NCBI GenBank assembly: GCA_029168955.1 | Contig: JAPDOI010000134.1 | Coordinates: forward strand, 1,240,001-1,304,000 | Direction: 5' to 3' | From: Aplectana chamaeleonis | Lineage: Eukaryota; Nematoda; Chromadorea; Rhabditida; Cosmocercidae | DNA: 64,000 bases | Part shown: positions 1 to 12,100 of the stretch, piece after piece | Numbering within the stretch: the first letter of the stretch is position 1 | Layout of the letters: each line of letters starts with the position of its first letter | Program-made: the position numbers and the translations under genes | Notes under the pieces: model-generated | What the model saw: the letters and a program-made list of their open reading frames with translations, nothing else | The model's database searches: none | What the model was told of the DNA's origin: nothing

Positions 1-74
1 GCGTCGCTCGTAGCCGGAAGTATAATCCCGGTCATTTATGCGGCAGTGAGGCTAGCCGGCGAGCGAGACCGTAC

Positions 75-144
75 ACTGGCGCCTCGCATGATTCCGACGA
101 TACTCCACGGATCGACCTGCTGCTTGTGTTCCACCAAAATCGCG
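75..144 (-). CDS. kri-1: kri-1 exon 14 (FERM F2 continuation, donor uncertain)
   Basis: The acceptor is TGTAGTTAG|C, and phase fits exon 13 (AG+C). AILVEHKQQVDPWSIVGIMR corresponds to KRIT1 KKHKQGFLNEENLKSIVP. The reading frame stays open to a TAA at 36-38, so a donor must lie before it. AGT|GTACGG at 74/75 is preferred because GTACGG is also used at exons 6 and 13. Confidence 0.72.
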
Positions 145-3100
145 CTAACTACAGACCAAAAAATTTCAGAAAAAAAGGAAAAACCGGTTCCTATAAACTG
201 AGTGTTTTTGCTTTTGCCAGTAAACTCTCGTATCATAAGTACCGTACCTCATTTTCACCGTATTGCCGAACAGTATTTTCGTCGATATCGCCGCCAAGTA
301 TATCGTGTCCTTCTCCTTGCATGGATAGTATCCTTTCAGAAAATTCTGCCTGGCCTCATCATAGAGCAGTGTGAGCCCAAACTCATTGCAGCCAGCCTAA
401 ATCAAGGATGATGAATGACGTCATCGTCTATATGATTCTTGCCGTCTACTTCACTCCAACAAGTGAGTTTCCATCTCACAATTCAATTATTTGACTCTTT
501 CTGACGTCTCTATTGGCCGCCAGTTCCGTTTCGGCGCCATAATTATGGGGCAAATTATCAGCCAATTAGCGCAATGCTCATAACCTTTAGGGTAATTATA
601 ATAGCTGCAGTTGGGCTAGGGAAGGCGAGAGGTCCACGAAGGGTTCCAAAGTTCAGTTTTGGGCCATCTAGACAGCAAGAACTGCACGTGAATCACTTTC
701 GTGGCTAAGAACATGGTGCAGCTGCATGCCTGAGCAAGCCAGTTGGAGGTTTTTCACCCTACCAGCTGCTACAGCTGGGGGTGATTCATGTCCATATAGG
801 GCTGTTACCAGCATTTCTCAGAGGGGAAACTTGCAAATGTAAGGAAGAAATAATCCTTCCCAGTGTAGCCCTATGTATGTTTCCGATTGACCTAGCAGGG
901 TAATGTAACCCATCAATTATGTAGTTGGAGGTACATAGCCGAGGATAACTATGCGATCTCACGCGATAGCGACGGGTGCCTTTATTGAATTGTTGCCTCA
1001 ATAGAGGAAGATTAATATAAATTAATGACCTCAGAATACATCCTTAGCTCATTTCCAAATTCGACCCTGGGTAAATTTGAGAACAGAAATCGATAAAATG
1101 GGTAAGGGAGGATCTATGGGGGAAAGGCTTTGCTCAGGAATGACATGCTATGTAGGAGTTTTTTTTTTTTGAAAACCGGAATTCTTATTAACAGATCAAC
1201 TATGTCAGTCTATGAAATCGGAACACGGAAAGCACCTGAGTCAAAATTTGGGAATTGGAGAGGTCTACTATGTATTAAAGGCACAGGACACCCAAAAAAT
1301 TAATCTTCAGATTTTATGCTCATCTTGGAGAGAGTCACACACTGATCACAGTATTATCTCTGAAATCGTCCATGACCCCCTTTGAACAGAGTTATGGCTC
1401 TTCAAAGATGCCTAGATTTTGAGGGTGAAAAATGGGTGGACGAGTTGTCTAAGGCCTGTATTTCCTTTTTTTTTCATTTCTTAAATATTTCTCTTCATTC
1501 ACAATCTTTGCGTGAGAGAAAGCCAGGATAAGGAGGCAGTCCAGCAATGGACTGAAGAACGAAAACTTGTGGGAATTCATTCATCCATCGAGCCGCTATC
1601 GAGTTCGAAAATCTGTTTGGGGGTCGGGCCTGTGGTGGTCGCTTATATCTCGCTTATTTGGAGAAGTTGAGATCTCAAATTTGGCACGTCTTATACAGGA
1701 AGGGTCTTCTACACAATTACACGGAAATCTCCAATTTCATATCTAAGGGTGTACTGTGCCTTTGAGGATGGTTACAATTCCAACCCTCCCCCCTCCCCAC
1801 TCCCGCATTTCTAGGCATTTCCAGGGATCGGAGCGCCAGATCCATTGGACATCGTGAAATTCCGATTGTGTGGGCCCCTTAAATTTTGTTTTGCATTCTA
1901 AGCCATTTTAACAGACTGGAAGCAGGATTGCGATGAAATACATATCCGTTTTCCGGTTCCGTTTTCCAAGTCCTTAAGGAGGCAGGGAGTACGGGTTTTT
2001 ATCGTCTCTCATAGTTCTGGGAGTCGGTGAACCAAACGACGAACCGATTGGCATCTGATGTGGGAAATAAATATTTTATAAAATATTCAAAAAAAATATA
2101 TCTTTTGGGAAGTTACGATTTTCCTCATTTTTAGGCGGTTTTTAAGAATAGGAACACTAGATTCATCGAAAGTCGAAAAATTTTCATATTTCTAGAGATT
2201 ATTCCTAGTAAGTTGTAGCAGAATTTTCTCGGCGTTGTCGAACTCCAAACCTGTAAGAATTGTTTCTTTGGCCTAGTTTAACCATTCGAAAAATGGAATC
2301 AGCTTATCATCATAATCAAAAAAAAATCGAGAATAATTTTTCAGAATTCCATTTTGTTTTGTTTTTTTTAAATTTTCATTCAATTTTTTGTTCTTTCCCT
2401 CTAATTATTTTTCGATTGATTTATTTCCATGGAGCGAGTTTCACATTTTTCGATTTTGTTTTAATTTGCATATTGCATTATTTTTCGGAAGCTTTGAGAA
2501 CTTTTTCGCTTTTTTCGTCCAACTTTCATATTACACCGCTTTCAAGATCTCTCAATGCAACTGCTGCTCTAACTCTCCAATGAGAAAACAGATTTTCTGA
2601 CTATAGGGGGGGGAATAACAGAACTTGAACATCTACTCTGATCGGATTCGCCGTGAACCTGCCGCAAACCCGCCGGGGCAGGCTTGAGGCACCGATCCGG
2701 CAGTTTCACGGCTCCGCGGACCTCCCGTGAAACTCATTCTCGACGCTGCGAATCTACAACTGAATGGTTTATGGCAGGATCACAGACGGTTCAAGGTGCC
2801 GCGAACCCGTCTTAGATAATACCAAAAATATTAAGAAGTTTTTCAAGATTTCCTCTCTATCACTTTTTTTTCGCTGGCCTTTTTTATAGAATTTGGAATG
2901 AATTCTATCACCAGAGAAGGTGTTTTGTACAATTCTAGAGACGTCATTGGAATCCGCGTGTGAGGTTCGGCTGTGCCTTTAGGCCTGCAAAATGCGAAGC
3001 ACGCGAAATTCTCTTCTACACGTTTGTGCTATGAAAAACGCCAACAATAAATTTTCAGTGTGCTCTGCTTTTGAAAACCTTGATTTTCTATTTTTCTCGC

Positions 3101-6100
3101 ATTCTCTGTGCCATAGGAAGAATAGGATCATTGGAAAGCTCTGAACAATTTCCTAAACAAATTCCTGTTTCAGCTCTGTTATTGAAGGGAAAAGTGCCGG
3201 CGATTCCGTTTATAGCTGGATGTACGTCGATAACTCAAGAGATATTTCGAATGTTCAAGTTTTAAACTCACTCGACATTTGGAAAATTCGAAAAATCGGG
3301 TTTTGACCGACCCGGTGTTTTAGATTTTCGAATAATGGAGTTCTCGACTAACTGGGTGTTTCGAAATTTCAAAAAATCTAGCCATTGACTGATTCGATTT
3401 TTCAATTTTTTGAATAATCTACTCTTCAATTGAACTGGTTTTTCAGATTTTTCAATAATCAAGTGTTCGACTTACTCACCTCTTCAACCTTTGAAATAAT
3501 CGAGTTTTCGACAGACTCAATTCTTTAGCTTTTCGAATATTCGAGTATTCGACTAGCTCAAATTTCAAAATTTCGGTCAAACGAGTTTTCAACTTTCTCG
3601 ATTTCTTGAGACTTTCGAATGACCAAGCTCTTCAAAATGATAAATTATCGAGTTTCCCACTAACTCGGTTCTTCAACCTTTCCAATGATCGAGTTTTCGA
3701 CTGACTCGATTTTTCAAGTTTTCGAATCAACGAGTTTTTGACAGCCGCGGTTTTTTTAAGTTCTCGAATCATTGAGTTTCGGATTGACTCGGTTCTCCAA
3801 TGTTTCGAATATCTTCGATTGACTTCAATTTTTTTTAGCTTTTTGAATATTCGAGTTTTCGAGTATCTCAAAATTTTAAAATTTCGGTCATTCGAATTTT
3901 CGACTGGCTCGTTTTTTTTCAAATTTTCAATTAATTGAGTTTGAGACTAACTCGGTTTTTCAGGTTCTCGAATCATCGAATAGTCGACTGACTCGACTCG
4001 ACATAGGTATCCTCTGGTTGCGAGCCAAATTTACTCTGCTACCTCGCGCGCTTGTGCGTAGCGAGGTTAAAGACCGTGAGAAAGTGTGGGAAGAAGGAGA
4101 CGCAGCGTACGCGCGCAGAGGCACGCGATGAACGGAAATAAATTTCACTCGGAAACAGAGGATACAGTATCCAACCCGAACGAACTTCGCAAAAAAATGC
4201 GTGTTCTCGTGCTTTCCTGATAAATTCGTCATAATTGGGTTTCGGGGGTAAAATATATTTCCAGAACCGCCCCATCAAGATCTACATAGTGGTGTTGGAA
4301 TTTTCTTGCTAACTATACCTAACTATATAAGGATGTCACCCTTCCCAGAACACATTTTGACTCGTTAAAATGACACAGCCGTCTAAGCTTTATGACGAGA
4401 CCAAAGGTGTTCTGAAGAGGGCAACTTGCCTGTAGCTAACGAAGAGTTACATTTAACAACGAAATTCCAATAACACCTTATAGACGTCGATCAGGCGATT
4501 CTAGCGATATCTTTTTTATCCCCGAGCGCGTGATTTAACAGAGTTATGAGGAAGTGCCGAAAAAATCGTGAGAAACCGCTTTTTATGTAGCTGTTTTTCA
4601 GAGTTGGGGGTTGGGTATTCTGAACCAGGTATCATCCTTATGTCGGGTTGAGTCATCGATTCTTGATATCGACTAAAACAGTCGACATGGAATCATTCGA
4701 CTAAGCGATTATTCGACATTTTGAAAAACCGAGCTATTGGAAAACTCAATTATTCCGGGTTTAACACTCTATTATTCGGAAATCTAAAAGATCGAGTAGG
4801 TCAAAAACTCAATTATTCGAGATTTCGAAAAGCCGAGTTAGTCAAAAACTATTCTAAATTATTCTAAATTGTGAGAAACCGAGCTGGTCGGAAACACTAT
4901 TCGAGAATCTGAAAATTTGAGTTTGTCAGAAATCGATTACTCGAATTTCAGATGTTTCAAGTTAGTCGAAAACTCGATTTATCGAAAAAAATTCGAGCTG
5001 CTGAAGTATACCAGGTATTCACGCAATCAGACAAATTTTGTTTGAATTTTCGCCTCCGACTGATAATTTGGATGGTCCTGTTGTTGAATATTTGAACTTT
5101 GTGCGATAATCCACCTTTTTGAATAAATAAAATAAATAAGCAAGTTCTTCTAAAAGCCCTTTTCAAACATGTCAGTATTCGAGTACTACTCGAGTGCCAC
5201 ATTCTTCTATTATTCAAAATTCACTCGAATATTCGAACGTTTTTGAATCACAGAACTCAGTCGAATATTGTGGTATCCTGATAATATTTGGGATTAGCCG
5301 CCGAATATTCGAATGAAACTTCGGTCATTCGGGTACTCGGTCAGAATTTTAAGGGCAATAGTCACAATAAAAGCAAACGAGTTGAAATGGGCTTGCAGGC
5401 TTTCTATTAAACCGCGGTCATAATTGGATGAGCCGACGTATCTAGCCCGGTCGATACACACAGAAATCATTGGAAATGGGATGCGAAAATCACCCGGTGT
5501 ATCCCGCCGACACCCCCAACACCCATCAACACCCGCCGACACCAGCCCGGTCGATACGTATGTATCCGATTAGAGCCCACCGGAAGTGATGACGATGATT
5601 ACGAGGCCAACAGGATTGCACATGTTAAGTGAAATAGTGAAGGAGAGTATAGCGAAGAAACAGAGGTAGCAGTGTCGATAGCTTCCTAGTGATACGCAGT
5701 GTATTATCATCGGCCCGCCCACCCGGCATTTTTCTCATCCCCCGTCATCCACGTATTGCATGGATATCGACCGCGTCGGATACACCGGGTGATTTTCTCA
5801 ACCTCACCCCCTCATTTTAATCATACGTATCGACTGGGTGGGTGTTGGGTGGGGGGGGGGTGTCGGCGGGATACACCGGGTGATTCTCTCAGCCTCATCT
5901 CACCATGTTGTTCGTACTACGTAACGCCAACACCCCCCCCCAACACCCACCCGGTCGATACGTATGATTAAAATGAGGGGTGAGGTTGAGAAAATCACCC
6001 GGTGTATCCGACGCGGTCGATATCCATGCAATACGTGGATGACGTGGGATGAGAAAAATGCCGGGTGGGCGGGCCGATGATAAAACATTGCGTATCACTA

Positions 6101-9100
6101 GGAAGCTATCGAAACTGCTACCTCCGTTTCTTCACTACACTCTCCTTCTCTATTTCTCTTAACAGGTGCAATCCTGTTGGCCTCGTAATCATCGTCATCA
6201 CTTCCGGTGGGCTCTAGTCGGATACACCGGTTGATTTTTACAACTTCACCCCATCATTCTAATCATATGCATCGGCCGGATGGGTGTTGGGGGGTGTTGA
6301 AGGGTGTTGGGGGTGTTGGGGGGGGGTGGGGGGGGGGGGTGTCGGTGGGTTACAGATGCAAATAGCAGCAACTCTGACCGGGGCCTTAGTTCGGGCTACC
6401 GATAATGATAGGGGACACTGTAGCCCTTTCTAACATCTAAAAGAGCTTGGCATTGTCTCGTTATTGTACTGTCGTTCTCTAGGCAAAATTCCGGTCTGCA
6501 TTTGCGGACTACGGTTATTGCACCATGCGACACGTGATAATCGTGTTGGAACCAGTTGGTCCCGGCACGATTCACCTTTCTCCCAGCACGATTATCACGT
6601 GTCGCATGATGCAACAGCTGTAGTCCGCAAATGCGAACCAGAATTAGGCCCAGAGAACGACATTAAACGATAAGCAGAAGGACAAATTCTCAACGGAGAT
6701 TTTTCAGAAGAAAAGGAAATTGAAAGAACAATGAAAGTTGGGGCAAAAGACAAGAAGAGGAATGGAGACAATTTTTCAAGAACTAGAAAAATAAATCGCC
6801 AAAAAACAATTACAAATAAAAACTGAAAAATTAACAGAAAAAAGTACGCCACAAAAGTTTCAAAAGAATATAATTATTATATAAGCAGACGATGGTAAAA
6901 ATAGATACCTTGTCGTTTGAAAACAAGAATAAACCAAAAAATAATAAAAAAAATCTACGCCGCAGCAATTTCGAAAGATCAAAATTATTCTGTAAACATA
7001 AATAGGAAAATACCCAATTTGAGATGACAACCCTTTTCTTGCTCTCAGAAAATATCTTAAGGTTTCCTTTTCCAACTCTTTTCGGAAAAGAAAAATTTTC
7101 TCCTACCACGTTCAGCGCCAGAAGGAAAAAATCTGAACATATATACTCTGTTTATCTTGAATTGCACAAAACACGGTCCGCCAATAGTCCTCTAATTGGC
7201 CCGCTAGTAACGTAGTGTACGTCCACGACGCGTTCTCGGCAGACCCGGGTGTGCACCCTGTGGCCGAGTGACGGCATTGACGAATCGATCGCTCTGCACA
7301 CCGGGTGCACACCCGGGTCTGCCGAGAACGCGTCGTGGACATGCACTACGGTACTAGTGGGCCAGTTAGAGGACTATTGGCGGACCGTGTTTTGTGCAAT
7401 TCAAGATAAACAGAGTATATTTAAGAATGAGAAAAAATTCGGAAGAAAAGTAAAACTTGGGGACAAAGGACAGAAAGAGTAATGAAAGCAATGTCTAAAA
7501 TTGGAAAAAATAAATTGTTCGAACGCAGAAAAAATCAAAAATGAAAAATTTGTAGAAAGAACTATGACGCAAAAATTTTGAAAGAATAGAATTGTAATAT
7601 AAACAGAAGATCTGAGTCAATAATCCTAATCCTGTTCTAGACAAAAAATTCTGCACATTTTTTGTTTCAAGTCTCCATTAAAAGAAAATTTCCCTAATTC
7701 AAGTTTAGTGCTAAGGTTCTTAATTTCATACAACCCATTTGCAGTTATTCTCAGGTACAAGCAACTCACATATCATTAATTGTATTTGCTCAAAATGTAC
7801 ATAAAACCCAGTGAGAATGGGCTCTTTATCCGGCAGATTCAGATTCAACCTTTCTTAAACTGGGCTACTTTTCAACGAGATTCGGTTTTGTTCCTGTTTT
7901 TATTGAATTTGATGGGGAGCCTCTGTCTTGTCTATGTCTACGTGGAGCTTACAATCTGAACAGAGTCTGCGTCTGAAAAACCGACGCCAGGACGATTATC
8001 AGACCAAAAAAGTCCTGTCTGTGGAGTAGCTTTCAATGATTTATTATCTGTAATCCTGTTAGAGTCGATTTTTCAGCTGTTCATTTAGATCGGTACCCGT
8101 TGGTGGAAGGGACGGGACGGATCATTCTAGATTAGGTCTTGTACTGATTTTTCTTGCTCATTCTTCTCAGGCACTCAGGGTGAAGGTCCGCGTCCCTTTG
8201 AGCCGAAAACGACGGCCCGCGACCCACATTTCGAGGGTGCCGGCCAGCGGCGAACTATGCTGCATGCGATGCACGCGCAACGCGGATATTGGCTCGCCCG
8301 CGTGCAACAAAACACGCTACGGCTGCTCCCAAAACACGCATTCAGCCGATTGGAAAGACAATTGATGGTGATCACGAATGATCACGTCGTAACGTGCATA
8401 TCACGTGCACAGCCGGTATAAAAGGTCTCATCTCACTCAAGTCATCATTCGGCATTCTATTGCCGGCCCTGGAAGATGACTTCGAGCCGCTCCCCGGAGG
8501 CCAGCATGTTTTTGACCGCTGAGGGAAAAGGGATATCCCAACGGTATGGGGGGATGGCTTCCGCCGCGATCCGCAGGGAGGGTGGTTCCTCGCAACAGAC
8601 TGCGACGAAGACTACGTCCTTGTGGCGAACCGAGGCAAAGCGTTTCTCCGCCGTGGACCCGGAGTGACAGCTAATTAATAATATAAATAATGATCGCTGG
8701 CCTTCTGGTCAAGGTCGGCGGGCCGTCGACATGCGGCTGGCCGGCGAACCAAGCGCGGGCCATCGACGGAAAAGGGTCACGAGCCAGCTGAAAAAGGTCG
8801 GCGGGACATCGAAATGAAGCTGGCTGGCGAACCAAAAGCGGGCGGCCGTAGGATGGAGACCGCGGGCTAGTTGGGAAAGGCTCGCGGGCCGTCACCCTGA
8901 GTACCTACATAAGTTGGTCGTTTTTCGACACTGCTGATTTGTATTACCCTGAACCTTTCGATTACGTGCAAAAACTCGAAGACTGTTTTTATCGCGGACA
9001 TTGCCTATAACCTACTTTATCGCTCATAAGAATACGGCCAGAAAGTCAGCGAGGTCAGGTTTTTGAGACTTTTTCGTCTCCTTTGTATAACCGTCTTCAA

Positions 9101-12100
9101 AGTCAACTTTGGGTGAGACTAGGGTGATATTCATGATCCTGGCGTTGAGGGCTACGCAATGGTTCACACTTTGCGGTGTTACGTTGAGAACTGTAGAAGT
9201 TTTGTAATCAGCCAGGTTTGTAATTACGGTATTGTGGCGGACAGGGCGCTACCGTCTCTGTCTGCGTTTCACTGTGTCTACCGTATAAATAAAGCTGGTC
9301 AATTGCGAAACTTCCATAATCCTCAAGGTAACCCCGACAGCGGCTATCGCCCTCAGAGCCCTCAGAGCCAGGATCATGAGCACCTCTATGATTTCGCTCG
9401 AAGTTGACTTTGAAGAGTTATACAGGAAAAAAAAAACGAAAAAGACATGAAAACCCGACCTCGCTCGCTTTCTGACTAAATCCTACGAGCGGTAGTGTAG
9501 TGGAAAGAATATTTAACTCAATGAAGGGAAACTTATATCTAGGAGAGTAGCTAGGTAAGAAAAGTAGGCCTATCGCTCGCTACAGCCGTTAAGTACTATG
9601 TATCCTACATTATTTTTCCTGTTTGACATTAGGATCATGGCTCCTTTGTCGAAACTGCTCAACGGAAGCAAATTAAGTATGATCAACATTAGCCTGTTTT
9701 CTTGGTTTTTGTGATGTATTGTACCTTTTCAAGACAAATATCTTTAAGAATCATTTTTCCGATTCCTAAGACCTTGTGCATACTTCCTGCGACGAACGAC
9801 GCGACCTGATATTGGTGATGAATATCGATAAAAATCGATATGGCTGGTAAGCACTGTTGCGTTCGCGCGTCGCGGGAAGTATTAACTGGGTCTCAATTAC
9901 GAACAGCATAGAAAGCTTTTTTCAATCCAAGTATCTTCAAGAATCATTACCAATACCTCAGGCCTAGTGTATACATACTTCTCGCAACGAGCGACGCGAA
10001 ATGATGTTGGTCACGAATATCGAACAGAAATCGATGTGGCAGAGACGCGCTGTCGCTGTCGCGCATCGCGGGAAGTATATCCTAAGCTTTGGTGACGAAT
10101 AACACAAAAAGTTCTGTCAATCCAAGTATCTTTAAGGATCACTGCCAATTCCTATAGCATTGTGCATACCTCCCGCTACGAACCATGCGACCTAATGTTG
10201 GTGATGAATGTCGATAAAAATCGATATGGCTGATATGCAGTGTTGCCAGCGCTCGTCGCGGGAGGTACAAACTAGGCCTCAGTTACGAACAGCATAGGAA
10301 GCTTTGTCAACCCACAGATCTTCAAGCATCATTACAATACCTAATGCTTAGCCCATACTTCCCGCGACGCGGCATAATGTTGTTGAGAGACACCGATAAA
10401 AAATCGATATGGCTGAGATACACTGTCGGTGTCGCAAATCGCGGGAAGTATGTACAAGGCATAAAATATTTTCCTAAAAGTTGTAGCGAATCTTGCTTCT
10501 GAAGCACAGTCCGTTCGAATTATTCAGGAATATTCCTGACTAACGTTCTCAGCGCCTCCTCCACTCCCAGTTGCGCTTAATCACCGCAATTACCTATTAT
10601 TTTCAGTGCCACAAGTCGGGTCAATATGTGCCGAGCTTTTGAGTAAGGACTACAAAACTTCCTTCCTCAACAGCTACAATTTCGCCGGGGTAATCATGGC
10701 GTTCGGAGTCAGACCTCTGGAGGGACGGGACCTACAAAGGAAAAGTTTTGTTTCTGTTTAGAGGTTCAAATTTTTGCTTGGCACGAGTTCTGCTCGAAAC
10801 GGAGAGGGACGAGTTTTACGAGCAGGTGTTTTCGAGTGGTGTTTTCGTGCCCAAAAACGGCGCGGAAGGGAGACGACGATGGAATAATGATCGGGCGGCC
10901 CTTACTAAAATGAAGCAGGTGCGGCGACAATAAAGACGCAATAAATAAAGCAATAAAATGCCATGTGAGTAGGAAAGGGGAGGAAGAACCTTTGGGTGAG
11001 CACTGCAAATTTCGGGGCATTTTTTAGCTTTCTGAAGTTCGCCTAAGGTCGGATTTGTGACTTGCAAAAGGGCAGGATTCACTATTGGAGGTGGCAGATT
11101 CTTGGGGACTTGATGCCGGGGAAGAGTTTGAAAATCATACTTTTACCTTAATAACTGTTTTTGGATCCAACACAATTTCGCTAAGCTTGCAAAAGTGAAA
11201 AAATGTAGTAAATTGTACTGGAAATTCGAAAAGTCAACCCAAAGGACAGTAGAAAAGATAGAAGTTTTCTACTTCTTGCTCTGTGACCCAACAAAATCTT
11301 CAACGTTTTCAGTGTTGGCCCTGGAGTGTATACAATGCGACAAGAACGCCGCCTGGTACTCTGAAGAGGAACATGAGCGACATATCGAGATGTGCCAACA
11401 CGGATTGGTGCCACCTACCCCTTGCCGGAACCACTCCCATACCCACTGCATTGTCAGCTGGTATCGCAGCGGTGGAAGTAAAGGTTAGTATTTTTATACA
11501 GAGAGTCTCCGAAAATGTCAACTAATGTCCGTGGCGGTGGACCTAATAATTTTTCACTAGGGCCGGTAGTGGGCCGGTAAGGCGCCACGTATCAATATGG
11601 AATGCGTCGCGGATGACCCGCTGACTGGTGCCCAAGTAAACACAACGGATTTTTATGTTTACACAAGGTGCTGGGTTGATCGCAAAACGCTTGGCTCCGG
11701 GCGAGAATGAACCAGCATATTCCCTTTCTGGGGGAGCGCCTTATCGCACTGCACCACCGAAGCCCCAGCGCCGCCCTCACTCAACTGCTCGGTAAATCTT
11801 CACCGAAGCAATCATCCTTTCACCCGCATAAGAGATGAATCAGTCTGTACAGTCTAATTCGAACAGACTTTAGGCATCTGGTGCCTCGGGCAATTCGTGT
11901 ACTTCTCCGCAATGTTCTTCGACATCAAAAGGCAAACAATCTCAGACAAACCATCGCTCGGAGCGGGACCGGAGAGCGGCTCGAGCGGCGCTGTCTCTCC
12001 TCTCCGAGCGAAAAATAGCCATCTACTCGGGCCACAGCAGCCGCTCTCCGGGCGACCGCAGTCCCGCTCGGAGCGATATTCAGTTGCACTTGGCACTGCG

